A DNA stretch of 64,000 nucleotides. Origin: UBA5195 sp034432755 (lineage in GTDB: Bacteria; Chloroflexota; Anaerolineae; Anaerolineales; Villigracilaceae). The DNA lies in NCBI GenBank assembly GCA_034432755.1, contig DAOUBQ010000028.1:18332-82331 (forward strand), in the 5' to 3' direction. Shown piece after piece: positions 18,033 to 26,237 of this stretch; position 1 is the stretch's first letter, and each line of letters opens with the position of its first letter. Below the pieces are notes generated by a model. It was not told where the DNA came from. It saw nothing but the letters and a program-made list of their open reading frames with translations, and did no database searches. The position numbers and the translations under genes were made by a program.

Positions 18033-18866
18033 TTGAACGTATTGCCCGATATTCTTGATGTCATTCGGCGCGCGCTGCAGGAAGATATAGGTCCCGGCGA
18101 CGTGACCAGCGAAAGCATCATCCCTGCCCAGGCCGCCATGACGGGTCAAATGATTGCCAAGCAGTCTGGTATAGTTGCCGGGCTGGATGTGGCCGCCTTG
18201 GTTTGCCGAATGGTGGATGAAAAGGCAGATTTTCATCCCGCTGTGCAGGAAGGCGCGCGCGTTGAACCCGGCCAGATTCTTGCTATTCTCACAGGCCCCG
18301 CGCGCAGCCTGCTGACTGCCGAGCGCACCATGCTCAATTTTATAGGCCGCATGTCGGGCATTGCGACGCTGACTCATCAATATGTGCAAGCAGTGGCAGG
18401 CACTCAGGCGGTGATTCTCGATACGCGCAAAACCGCGCCCGGCTTGCGCAGCCTCGATAAACTGGCCGTTCTGCGCGGTGGCGGACAGAATCACCGCATG
18501 GGCTTGTACGATATGATTCTCATCAAGGACAATCATATTGATTTTGCCGGTTCGGTTGCCGAGGCGGTTCGGCGCGCCCAATCTGCCCACTTGGGGTTGC
18601 CAATCGAGGTCGAGGCGCGCACCCTGGACCACGTCCGCGAGGCGCTTGCGCTTGGCGTTGAGCGTATCCTGCTCGATAACATGCCCCTCGACTTGCTGCG
18701 GCAGTCTGTTGAACTGACCGCCGGGCGCGCCCAATTAGAGGCATCTGGCAGGGTTTCGCTCGAAACCGTGCGCGCCATTGCCGAAACCGGCGTCCATTAC
18801 ATTTCCGTTGGCGCGTTAACGCATTCGGCGAAGGTCTTCGATGTCAGCTTGGATTACGTCCGCTAA
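18033..18866 (+). CDS. nadC: Nicotinate-nucleotide pyrophosphorylase (carboxylating)
   Basis: Quinolinate phosphoribosyltransferase, the third step of de novo NAD synthesis. Typical segments are EDIGPGDVTSESI, the ERTMLNFIGRMSGIATLT core, DTRKTAPGLRSLDKLAVLRGG with the phosphoribosyl-pyrophosphate and quinolinate residues, and IKDNHI. Length 277 fits. The start is a TTG at 18033 placed by an AAGGAGAAAGA ribosome site; no ATG is suitably placed. It is followed by a 175-base gap holding an inverted-repeat element and then nadA and nadB, so the whole de novo pathway from aspartate is grouped here. Confidence 0.96.
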   Translation: MNVLPDILDVIRRALQEDIGPGDVTSESIIPAQAAMTGQMIAKQSGIVAGLDVAALVCRMVDEKADFHPAVQEGARVEPGQILAILTGPARSLLTAERTMLNFIGRMSGIATLTHQYVQAVAGTQAVILDTRKTAPGLRSLDKLAVLRGGGQNHRMGLYDMILIKDNHIDFAGSVAEAVRRAQSAHLGLPIEVEARTLDHVREALALGVERILLDNMPLDLLRQSVELTAGRAQLEASGRVSLETVRAIAETGVHYISVGALTHSAKVFDVSLDYVR

Positions 18867-18887
18867 AACAACCTTACCCCGGTCTTT

Positions 18888-19015
18888 GACCTTATCGGCA
18901 ATAAGAATTTGGACTTGGGCGAAAACAGATGAGAGCCGAGTTTTTCGGTTTTCTCCTCGTTTATCCGCGCTCGTCCACCTCCCCAAGAGAACCTTGGCTT
19001 ATTACCGATAAAGTC
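18888..19015. promoter_or_regulatory. Inverted-repeat element upstream of nadA
   Basis: The 18 bases GACCTTATCGGCAATAAG at 18888-18905 and CTTATTACCGATAAAGTC at 18998-19015 are inverted copies with 16 of 18 matching. The two mismatches are A-C on the plus strand but would be G-U pairs in a minus-strand RNA. Inside lie TTGGG (18915-18919) opposite CCCAA (18981-18985, within a C-run) and a CCGAGTTTTTCGG hairpin. It could be a paired operator for an NAD-responsive repressor, a structured leader RNA, or a small mobile repeat. It ends 26 bases before the nadA start. Confidence 0.5.
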
Positions 19016-19041
19016 TATCGTCTGTTCTCCAAAGGAGTCTT

Positions 19042-20082
19042 ATGAACCCTGAAGCGCAAGTGCTTTACGAAGAAATGAAAATCAGTTTGGGAAAACTCGT
19101 CCCCGATTTTGAGCTATACTACAAGGCCGAAATCGCGGCGGAAATTAACCAACTTAAAAAGCAACGGCAGGCCGTCATCCTCGGTCACAACTACATGGAA
19201 CCGGTCTTGTTCCATGCCATCCCCGATTTTCGAGGCGATTCGCTCGACTTGAGCCGCAAAGCGGCCTCGACCGATAAAGATGTTATCGTTTTTTGCGGCG
19301 TCAAATTCATGGCCGAAACCGCCAAGATACTGAATCCTTCCAAAACTGTGTTGTTACCGGCTGAAAAAGCGGGTTGCTCGTTAGCCGAATCGATTACGGC
19401 TGAAGATGTGCGCGCGCTCAAGCGAAAGTACCCTGGCGTGCCGGTTGTCAGTTATGTCAACACCTATGCTGATGTTAAAGCAGAAAGTGACATCTGTTGC
19501 ACATCGAGCAACGCGGTTGCGGTGGTCGAATCGCTTAAGGCCGCTACCGTCATTTTTCTGCCCGACCAATACCTGGCCTCCAATGTGGCGCGCGAAACGG
19601 GAAAACACATCATCTTCCCCTCGCTTATGCCTGCCCAAGCCGATAACACTTTGCTAGACGCGCAAATGATTGGCTGGCACGGGAAATGCGAAGTTCATGA
19701 GAAGTTCACCGTTGAAGATATCCGCGCCGTCCGCGAGCAATTTCCCGATGTCGTTGTGCTAACCCATCCCGAATGTCCGTCTGAGGTTGTTGAGGCCTCT
19801 GATTATTCTGGCAGCACCAATGCGATGATTCAATTCGTTCAAAAGAGTAACGCGCCGCATTTTCTGGTGCTTACCGAATGCTCGATGGGCGATAACATTG
19901 CCGCTGCCAATCCAGACAAAGATTTATTGCGCCTGTGTATGGTGCGCTGCCCGCACATGAACATGATTACGATGGAAAATGTCCGCGATTCCCTCCTCCA
20001 TCTGCGCGCCGTCATCGAAGTGCCAGAAGAAATTCGAGTGCGTGCCTTTCAAGCAGTAGAACGAATGATAAAAATTGGATAG
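19042..20082 (+). CDS. nadA: Quinolinate synthase
   Basis: Iron-sulphur enzyme that condenses iminoaspartate with dihydroxyacetone phosphate to quinolinate. The sequence shows ILGHNYMEPVLFHAI near residue 47, the GDSLDLSRKAA segment, KTVLLPAEKAGCSLAES with the first cluster Cys, HPECPSEVVEASDYSGST, and RCPHMNMITMENV with the last cluster Cys. Length 346 is normal for this class. AAAGGAGTCTT precedes the ATG. nadB starts 45 bases after the stop. Regulation by the inverted-repeat element upstream is possible. Confidence 0.96.
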   Translation: MNPEAQVLYEEMKISLGKLVPDFELYYKAEIAAEINQLKKQRQAVILGHNYMEPVLFHAIPDFRGDSLDLSRKAASTDKDVIVFCGVKFMAETAKILNPSKTVLLPAEKAGCSLAESITAEDVRALKRKYPGVPVVSYVNTYADVKAESDICCTSSNAVAVVESLKAATVIFLPDQYLASNVARETGKHIIFPSLMPAQADNTLLDAQMIGWHGKCEVHEKFTVEDIRAVREQFPDVVVLTHPECPSEVVEASDYSGSTNAMIQFVQKSNAPHFLVLTECSMGDNIAAANPDKDLLRLCMVRCPHMNMITMENVRDSLLHLRAVIEVPEEIRVRAFQAVERMIKIG

Positions 20083-20127
20083 TTTGATGACCCTCTTTCT
20101 TCTTTTTTCGTGCCAGGAAACCCATTC

Positions 20128-21723
20128 ATGAAAACAGCGGACGTCTTAATTATCGGCTCTGGCATCGCCGGGGCCGTTACGGCCCTCGAACTGGCAAAAG
20201 CCCCCTCGCATCACATCATTCTCGTTACGCGCGCAGAAGACCCGCGCGAATCGAACTCGCGCTGGGCGCAGGGTGGTATTATTTATCGCGGACCCGATGA
20301 TGACGCAGAGCTGCTCATGCGCGATATTTTGCAGGCGGGTGCCGGGGCCTCTTTGCCCGAGGCCGCTCGAATTTTAGCCGAAGAAGGCCCTGCAAGAGTG
20401 AAACAGTTGCTTTTTGAAGAGGCAGCCATTCATTTCGATACCAACAGCGCCGGAGAGCTGGCCTTTGGCCAAGAAGCCGCTCATTCGCGCCGCCGCATTC
20501 TTCATGTAGGTGATGGTACCGGTAGCAGCATCATGGATGGTCTGATGCAGGCAATGCGCCGTTATCCAAACATCGAATTAATTACTCATGCCACCGCCGT
20601 TGACCTGATAACTTATCCGCATCATTCTCTTAACCCGCTCGATACTTACGCCCCGCTTACCTGCTATGGCGCTTATGTGTTCGACCGCAAAGGCAGGGCT
20701 GTTCACCGCACTATTGCCAAAGTCACTGTGCTGGCAACCGGCGGGCTGGGACGCATTTATCGCAACACCACCAACCCGCCTGGCGCGCGAGGAGATGGCC
20801 TGGCAATGGCGTATCGCGCCAGAGCGCGTATCATCAACGCCGAATACATTCAGTTTCACCCCACCGCGCTTGCTGTGCCGGGCGCCGAAGGTTTTTTGAT
20901 TAGCGAAGCCCTGCGCGGTGAAGGTGGTATTCTGCTCACGCCCGATGGCCGGCCTTTTATGGAAAAATACGACCCGCTCTGGAAAGATTTGGCCCCGCGC
21001 GATGTAGTAGCGCGCGCTATTCACAGCGAAATGGAAGAACAGGGCTACTCCCACGTCTTATTGGAAATAGGCAGCCGTATGCCTGCGGGCAAATTGCAGG
21101 AACGCTTCCCCAACATCTACGCAGTTTGTCAAAAAGTGGGCCTGGATATTTCGCGCGAGCCAATTCCGGTTGTGCCGGCCGCACACTACTCTTGCGGAGG
21201 CGTTTATGTAGATACCTGGGGGCAAACCACCATACAAAACCTATATGCTGTGGGCGAAGTGGCCTGCAACGGCTTGCACGGCGCAAATCGTTTGGCAAGT
21301 ACTTCCCTCCTCGAAGGGTTGGTCTTTGGCGCGCGCGCCGCCGAACAAATTGCAAAACATCTTCCTGCTCTATCTTGCCCCAGCCCACATTCCATTCCCC
21401 CTTGGGACGAATCTGGCCTGACGCACGCCTCAGACCCGGCTCTCATTCAGGGCGATATGCAAACCATTCAGAACATTATGTGGCATTATGTCGGCCTTAT
21501 TCGTTCCGGCGACCGCATCTCACGCGCTATCCGTGAGCTTCGGCATTTGCAAAACGAAATTGAGACCTTCTACCGAAAAACAAAACTCAGCGACAGTTTG
21601 ATTGGCCTGCGTAATGCAGTTGAAGCAGCCCTACTTGTGGCTCATGCGGCGCGTCATAACCGCCAAAGCCGAGGCTGCCACTACCGAGTGGATTCGGTGA
21701 CCGGAGGCGATAGACTGTTGTAA
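20128..21723 (+). CDS. nadB: L-aspartate oxidase
   Basis: FAD enzyme that oxidises aspartate to iminoaspartate, the substrate of NadA. The N-terminal dinucleotide loop is LIIGSGIAGAVTALELA; SNSRWAQGGI follows; HPTALAVPGAEGFLISEALRG and PAAHYSCGGVYVD are the active-site segments of the succinate dehydrogenase/fumarate reductase flavoprotein family. The protein is 531 residues from the ATG at 20128, with AGGA some ten bases before it; a GTG at 20110 is the alternative. In anaerobes the electron acceptor is usually fumarate rather than oxygen. It is the last gene of the nadC-nadA-nadB group. Confidence 0.95.
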   Translation: MKTADVLIIGSGIAGAVTALELAKAPSHHIILVTRAEDPRESNSRWAQGGIIYRGPDDDAELLMRDILQAGAGASLPEAARILAEEGPARVKQLLFEEAAIHFDTNSAGELAFGQEAAHSRRRILHVGDGTGSSIMDGLMQAMRRYPNIELITHATAVDLITYPHHSLNPLDTYAPLTCYGAYVFDRKGRAVHRTIAKVTVLATGGLGRIYRNTTNPPGARGDGLAMAYRARARIINAEYIQFHPTALAVPGAEGFLISEALRGEGGILLTPDGRPFMEKYDPLWKDLAPRDVVARAIHSEMEEQGYSHVLLEIGSRMPAGKLQERFPNIYAVCQKVGLDISREPIPVVPAAHYSCGGVYVDTWGQTTIQNLYAVGEVACNGLHGANRLASTSLLEGLVFGARAAEQIAKHLPALSCPSPHSIPPWDESGLTHASDPALIQGDMQTIQNIMWHYVGLIRSGDRISRAIRELRHLQNEIETFYRKTKLSDSLIGLRNAVEAALLVAHAARHNRQSRGCHYRVDSVTGGDRLL

Positions 21724-21848
21724 AGAGTACGCGCTTTCGCGCGAAAAACCTAAACTTCGCGTAGTCATTTTATAATAATAGACAATTCAAAGGTCCTGTA
21801 TGAAACAGGGCAGGCTCGTGACGCTGCCAAAGCGCAATCTTACCGACA

Positions 21849-22103
21849 GCCGACGATATGGGCCTGGGCAAGACCGTGCAAGCCCTGGTTTTCCTGCAAT
21901 CACTTAAAGAGCGGGGGGAACTTCCCCGCCCGGCCTTGCTGGTTGTTCCGAAAAGTTTACTGGTTAACTGGCAGCGCGAGGCGGAGCGATTTACCCCTGG
22001 CATGCGCGTTTTGCAATTCATGGGGCAGACGCGCAAAAAAGAACCGGCTCATTCAGGCTATCAAGAATTCCCTTGCGCAGAGCAGCAGAGACTGGATGAA
22101 TAA
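21849..22103 (+). pseudogene. SNF2-family helicase remnant
   Basis: About 60 residues match the first part of an SNF2/Rad54 ATPase domain: ADDMGLGKTVQALVF (motif I, Walker A) and LLVVPKSLLVNWQREAERF (motif Ia region), ending near RVLQFMG. Nothing before the Walker A segment or after this point is recognisable, and the other helicase motifs are missing, so it is a relic rather than a gene. The surrounding 21724-21848 holds no recognisable gene; a TATAAT-like sequence near 21770 may be a former promoter. The remnant is followed directly by a strong terminator hairpin. Confidence 0.7.
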
Positions 22104-22140
22104 AAACTCCCCCAAATTCGCAAAAATTTGGGGGAGTTTT
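22103..22140. terminator. Bidirectional terminator
   Basis: A perfect 16-base-pair stem (AAAACTCCCCCAAATT with its complement) and a six-base loop, with a T-run on both strands. It ends the minus-strand ABC transporter operon ten bases beyond its last stop codon, and would also stop transcription from the nadB/helicase-remnant side. Confidence 0.85.
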
Positions 22141-22149
22141 GCTGTTTCG

Positions 22150-23973
22150 CTACTTGATGACCGGCACCAGGGCGGCCGCGCTGTATTCCAACTCACGCTC
22201 AAACTTGAACTGCTGGGTATACAAGCGGTAGTAATGCCCGCGCTGGCGCAGAAGCTCGGCATGGGTTCCCATCTCGGCGATGCGGCCTCCTTCGATGACG
22301 ATGATTCGGTCGGCGCGTTTGATAGTGCTGAGGCGGTGGGCGATGACGAAGGACGTGCGCCCTTCCATTAGGCGCTCCATGCCCTTTTGGATGAGGGCCT
22401 CGGTCAGTGTATCTACACTGGAGGTGGCTTCGTCCATGATGAAGAGTTCCGGCTTCGCCAGCACAGCACGCGCCAGGCTGATGAGCTGCTTTTGGCCGAC
22501 CGAGAGCAGGTTGCCCCCCTCACCGACGTTCTGCTCGTAGCCTTTTTCGAGCGTGGTGATGAAGTCGTGTGCTCCGGCAATTTTGGCGGCTTTTTCCACT
22601 TCTGCGTCCGATGCGCCCAGGCGTCCGTAGCGAATGTTCTCGCGCACGGTTCCACTAAAGAGATGCGGGGTTTGTAGCACGATGCCGATTTTGTTGTGAA
22701 TGCTGTGCAGCGTGTATTCCGTGTAATTGCGCCCGTTGATGCGGATTTCTCCTTCGCGCGGTTCGTAGAAGCGGCACAACAGGTTGACGATGGTGGATTT
22801 ACCACCGCCGGTGGGTCCCACAATAGCAATGGTTTCACCGGGTTGCACGGTCAGGTTAAAATCGGTCAGAACGGGTTTGCGGTCTTCGTAATAAAAACTG
22901 ACATGGTCGAAGACAATTTCGCCCAACAGGGTTTTGGCTTCCACTGCGCCAGGGTGGTCATGCACTTCGGGCTCAGTATCCAACAATTTGAAGATTCGCT
23001 CTGCCGAGGCGATGGAGTGCTGCATTTCAGCATAAACGCGCGCCAGGTCTTGAATAGGCCAAAGCATAAACGTCAGATACGAAACAAAGGCGTGGATACC
23101 GCCGATGGTCAGCAGCCCGGCCTCGGCCTGGAAGCCGCCATACCAGACGATGACGCCCAGCGCAACGGCTGAAATCACCTGCACGGTCGGCAGAAAGAGC
23201 GCCGAAAGCCAGGCCGCCCGGTACGAGGCGCGGTACATGTTCTCGGTCAGACCCTGAAACTCTTTCAGGTTTTCATCTTCGCGTCCCAGCGCCTTGACCA
23301 CGCGCACACCCTGGATATTCTCGTTGTACGCGCCGGTGATTTTTGAGTTGGCGCGCCGCGAAGCGCGGAATTCCACCAGAATCTTCTTGCGAAACTGCAC
23401 GGCGATGAAGAGCAGGATTGGCACGATGGCAAACACCACCAGCGCCAGCCGCCAGTTGATGAGGAGCATGAAGAAGGTGGCCGTGGTGATGTTCATGAAA
23501 GCCCAGGTTGTATCCACCAATCCCCAGGTCATCAGGTCGGCCACGCGCCCCGAGTCGGAGGTTACGCGCGCCATCAGGCGCCCGACTGCGTTTTGGGCGT
23601 AATATGAAAGCGACAGGTCTTGCAGGCGCGCAAACATCATCTTGCGCAAGTCATACTGAATGCGTTCGCCCAACACCCCAGCCAGGTAAATAAACGCAAA
23701 CACCAGCCCGGCCTGAACAATTTGTAAGAAGCCGTAATAGATTGCCAGTCGGTAGAGCGTGGCGCGGTCACCGAGCATCATCCCATCGTCAATCATGTGC
23801 TTGTTGATGTAGGTAAAGAGCGAGTCCAGGCCGGAGGTCAGGCCGATGGTGACGATGAAACCGACCACCCACAGCCAATGCGGTTTGAGCAGCCCCAAAA
23901 TACGCCGAAAGGTTGGCCCGGTCAGGGGGCTGGTATGCTCTTCTTCTTCGAGTTCAATCAAATCGTCGCTCAT
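22150..23973 (-). CDS. ABC exporter half-transporter, consensus ATPase partner
   Basis: Membrane-fused ATPase of the multidrug exporter type (607 residues): six transmembrane helices, then a nucleotide-binding domain. Walker A is GPTGGGKST, the signature is the altered LSVGQ, and Walker B is ELFIMDEATSSVD with the normal catalytic Glu. Its partner gene upstream has a normal signature but an Asp in place of the catalytic Glu, so in a heterodimer both changes fall in one ATP site. This is the asymmetric arrangement known from BmrCD, LmrCD and TM287/288. AAGGA precedes the ATG. The substrate is unknown; drugs or lipids are the family expectation. Confidence 0.92.
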   Translation of the reverse strand: MSDDLIELEEEEHTSPLTGPTFRRILGLLKPHWLWVVGFIVTIGLTSGLDSLFTYINKHMIDDGMMLGDRATLYRLAIYYGFLQIVQAGLVFAFIYLAGVLGERIQYDLRKMMFARLQDLSLSYYAQNAVGRLMARVTSDSGRVADLMTWGLVDTTWAFMNITTATFFMLLINWRLALVVFAIVPILLFIAVQFRKKILVEFRASRRANSKITGAYNENIQGVRVVKALGREDENLKEFQGLTENMYRASYRAAWLSALFLPTVQVISAVALGVIVWYGGFQAEAGLLTIGGIHAFVSYLTFMLWPIQDLARVYAEMQHSIASAERIFKLLDTEPEVHDHPGAVEAKTLLGEIVFDHVSFYYEDRKPVLTDFNLTVQPGETIAIVGPTGGGKSTIVNLLCRFYEPREGEIRINGRNYTEYTLHSIHNKIGIVLQTPHLFSGTVRENIRYGRLGASDAEVEKAAKIAGAHDFITTLEKGYEQNVGEGGNLLSVGQKQLISLARAVLAKPELFIMDEATSSVDTLTEALIQKGMERLMEGRTSFVIAHRLSTIKRADRIIVIEGGRIAEMGTHAELLRQRGHYYRLYTQQFKFERELEYSAAALVPVIK

Positions 23974-24034
23974 AATTTATTCCTTGTTCGAGATATGATG
24001 TCCGATATTTGATACTCGAATTCCGAATATCGAA
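23974..24034. repeat. Degenerate TCGAAT/ATCGAA tract between the ABC genes
   Basis: The spacer repeats short units around ATCGAA, TTCGAA and GATACTCGAAT, running slightly into the end of the upstream gene. A similar unit (ATTCGATACTCGAAT) occurs at 55815-55830 between unrelated genes, so this is a dispersed low-complexity intergenic sequence rather than a specific regulatory site. Confidence 0.45.
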
Positions 24035-25882
24035 TTATCGAACATCGAATTCCGATAGTTCGCTTGCCAATTCATCATCCACCCGCGTCTGAATGTCGTA
24101 AATCTTGCGATACATGCCATCCTGTGCAACGAGTTCGGCGTGCGTTCCCATTTGGATGATTTCACCTTTGTCGAGGACGACAATCAGGTCGGCATTCATT
24201 ACCGACTGGATGCGGTGGGCGATAATGAAGGTGGTGCGGTTCTCCATCAGGCTGTTCATGGCCTGGCGAATTTCGGCTTCGGTTTCGGTATCCACGCTGG
24301 AGGTTGAGTCGTCCAAAATGAGGATGCGCGGGTTCTTGAGGATGGTGCGGGCAATCGTGACGCGTTGTTTCTGCCCGCCAGAAAGGGTGACGCCCTTCTC
24401 GCCGACGATGGTTTTGTAGCCATCGGGGAAAGACATGATGGCCTCGTGGATGGCGGCGGCTCTGGCGGCGGATTCTATCTCCTCGTCGCTGACGCGCCGG
24501 TTGACACCAATGGCGATGTTCTCGCGGATGGAGCGGCTGAACAGAAAGGGTTCCTGCTCGACAATGCCGATTTGCTGACGCAGATACTCGCGCGGGTAGT
24601 CGCGGATGTCGACTCCGTCCACCAGGATGCGTCCGCCGGTGTATTCGTGGAAGCGCGGCAACAGGTTGACCAGCGAGGTCTTGCCGGAGCCGGTCGAACC
24701 TATCAGCGCCACCGACTGCCCTGGTTTGACGGTGAATGAGATATTTTTCAAGACATCGGTTTCACCATCCGAATACATAAACGATACGTTTTCAAAAGTC
24801 ACTTCGCCCTTGACCGGCTCGTTTGGCTGCACATTACCGCCAAACAAGTCTTCGCGTTCCTGCTTCATAATCTCCAGCAGGCGTCCATACGAGACCATGC
24901 CGGTTGAGGTTTGCACAATCAGGCGGCCCAAGTTGCGAATCGGCCAGATGAGCCAGACTACCAGACCAACATAGGCCAGGTAAGTGCCGACCGTAATTTC
25001 ACCGTTAATCACCATCAGGCCGGCAAAGACGAACCCGCCCAGCATTTGCAGGCCAAGAACAATGTCCGAAAGCGGCCAGAAGAGCGAGTGCATGAAGAGC
25101 AAAATTTTCCCTTTCAGGTACTTGCCCCAGTTCTCTTTTTCAAACTTGCCTTTTTCGTAATCCTGGCGGGCGAAGGCCTTGACCACGCGTACGCCGGTCA
25201 GGTTTTCTTGCAGGGCGGTGGAGAGCGCGGCCTCTTGCTCCTGGTATTCTTCGTAGGCTTTGGTCACTTTTTTGAAGAACCAGACCGAGACGAGCAAAAT
25301 TGGGGGGATGGAGATGACTGAAACCAGGCCGAGTTTAAGGCTAATGCTTAAAATGGCAAACCAGTTGATGAAAAACAGAAGCAAAATGCGTCCCACGCCG
25401 ATGGCCTGTTCGCTGAAGAAGCGGCGCAGGGCGTCCACATCCGAGGTGACGCGTTCGATCAGGTCGCCCGTCGGGGTTGTGCTGTGGTAGGTGAAACTCA
25501 GCCGCTGGATGTGGTCAAACAGGAAGTTGCGCAGCCGGCGGGTAATGCCCTCGGCGGTGTAGGCCGCCAGCCGGCCCGATAGAAAAGCGAACCCGCCTTC
25601 GACTGCCGCAAATCCGACAAAAGCCAGGCCGATGAGCAGGAAAGTTTGCCCCAGGTTAGGAACGATGGGTTGGGCTGCGCCGCCGACCAAATCAGCGAAG
25701 TAGCGCAGCACGAACAGGGTGGCAGTTTTTGCAAGCGCTGAGATGGCCAGGGTGAAAACCGCGCCGCCATAAGGCAGGTGGTAGCCAGCCATAGCCCGCC
25801 AAAGACCTTTCAGGCGGTTGGCCGCAATGGCCTTGCGAAAGTCAAAGTAGGTGGAAGGTTGGGAGGTTGCCAGGGTTGCCAT
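24035..25882 (-). CDS. ABC exporter half-transporter, degenerate ATPase partner
   Basis: First gene of a two-gene exporter operon, 615 residues with six predicted transmembrane helices and a nucleotide-binding domain. Walker A is GSTGSGKTSLVNLL, the signature is the normal LSGGQKQR, and Walker B is ILILDDSTSSVD, where Asp replaces the usual catalytic Glu. The start at 25882 is fixed by GGAGACAAA directly upstream; a longer in-frame start at 26038 would run through the terminator of the leader. The leader contains a promoter, a small translated peptide and an attenuator, so expression is probably induced by ribosome stalling, for example by antibiotics acting on translation. Confidence 0.92.
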   Translation of the reverse strand: MATLATSQPSTYFDFRKAIAANRLKGLWRAMAGYHLPYGGAVFTLAISALAKTATLFVLRYFADLVGGAAQPIVPNLGQTFLLIGLAFVGFAAVEGGFAFLSGRLAAYTAEGITRRLRNFLFDHIQRLSFTYHSTTPTGDLIERVTSDVDALRRFFSEQAIGVGRILLLFFINWFAILSISLKLGLVSVISIPPILLVSVWFFKKVTKAYEEYQEQEAALSTALQENLTGVRVVKAFARQDYEKGKFEKENWGKYLKGKILLFMHSLFWPLSDIVLGLQMLGGFVFAGLMVINGEITVGTYLAYVGLVVWLIWPIRNLGRLIVQTSTGMVSYGRLLEIMKQEREDLFGGNVQPNEPVKGEVTFENVSFMYSDGETDVLKNISFTVKPGQSVALIGSTGSGKTSLVNLLPRFHEYTGGRILVDGVDIRDYPREYLRQQIGIVEQEPFLFSRSIRENIAIGVNRRVSDEEIESAARAAAIHEAIMSFPDGYKTIVGEKGVTLSGGQKQRVTIARTILKNPRILILDDSTSSVDTETEAEIRQAMNSLMENRTTFIIAHRIQSVMNADLIVVLDKGEIIQMGTHAELVAQDGMYRKIYDIQTRVDDELASELSEFDVR

Positions 25883-25930
25883 TTTGTCTCCAAAAACCAA
25901 GAACGTCGAAGCGCTTCCGCGCTGCACAAT

Positions 25931-25962
25931 AAAAAAGTCACGGCGTTGGTGCGCCGTGACTT
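25931..25962 (-). terminator. Attenuator of the ABC exporter operon
   Basis: On the minus strand an 11-base-pair stem AAGTCACGGCG/CGCCGTGACTT with a six-base loop is followed by T residues. It lies between the promoter and the first ABC gene, 30 bases after the leader peptide stop. GGCGCAC in its 5' arm and loop (25949-25955) is complementary to GTGCGCC inside the leader peptide gene (26005-26011), giving a mutually exclusive antiterminator pairing. Confidence 0.8.
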
Positions 25963-25991
25963 GTGAACCATAAAGACACAAAGGATTGACG

Positions 25992-26072
25992 TTATTTGTC
26001 AACAGGCGCACTCCGAGGACGTACAAATACGCTCGCAACAGGCTCTAAACGGAAAACGATGTTGTACATCAT
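25992..26072 (-). CDS. Leader peptide of the ABC exporter operon
   Basis: A 26-residue open frame beginning MMYNIVFRLEPV, with an ideal AAAGGAGG site nine bases before its ATG, better than the site of the exporter gene itself. It lies wholly in the leader between a near-consensus promoter and an intrinsic terminator. Codons 21-23 overlap the sequence that can pair with the terminator arm. A ribosome that reaches the stop codon would cover this sequence and allow termination; one stalled early would leave it free to form the antiterminator. The arrangement matches the logic of bmrB upstream of bmrCD in Bacillus subtilis, but the peptide sequence itself is not recognised. Confidence 0.7.
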   Translation of the reverse strand: MMYNIVFRLEPVASVFVRPRSAPVDK

Positions 26073-26114
26073 GAAGTGCGGCCTCCTTTCGTGAGAGTAA
26101 GATTAACACAAAGG

Positions 26115-26144
26115 ATTTTATCAGCATCCGCTGAGGTGTGTCAA
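26115..26144 (-). promoter_or_regulatory. Promoter of the ABC exporter operon
   Basis: Minus-strand TTGACA (26139-26144) and TAAAAT (26115-26120) with an 18-base spacer, the best sigma-70 type promoter in the window. The expected transcript starts near 26107, about 35 bases before the leader peptide ATG. Confidence 0.8.
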
Positions 26145-26150
26145 GGGCTT

Positions 26151-26168
26151 TTTAGATATACATCTAAA
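26151..26168. promoter_or_regulatory. Palindromic operator candidate
   Basis: TTTAGATATACATCTAAA is a perfect 7-base inverted repeat with a 4-base centre. It lies just upstream of the -35 of the exporter promoter and about 55 bases before the -10 of the divergent aminotransferase, a position suited to a dimeric repressor or activator (PadR, MarR or TetR-like). No such regulator gene is adjacent. Confidence 0.5.
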
Positions 26169-26224
26169 TTTGCGAGCGGGTTGCGTTTTTGGCGCTTTGG
26201 GCGATGGAAGGAGCCGGGCTGCGG

Positions 26225-26230
26225 TACAAT
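26225..26230 (+). promoter_or_regulatory. -10 box immediately before the aminotransferase start
   Basis: TACAAT ends seven bases before the ATG at 26238 and no ribosome site lies in between, which would give a transcript starting at or next to the start codon. The -35 is not evident. Confidence 0.4.
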
Positions 26231-26237
26231 TTGCAGT

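Noticed and set aside
18888..19015. Known NAD+ riboswitch upstream of nadA
   Set aside because: Position fits, but I could not match the described NAD+-I or NAD+-II consensus, and the long stem has A-C mismatches on the coding strand; kept only as an unclassified element.
25883..26038. Longer N-terminus for the first ABC protein
   Set aside because: It would translate through the terminator stem and leader, and a good ribosome site marks the ATG at 25882.
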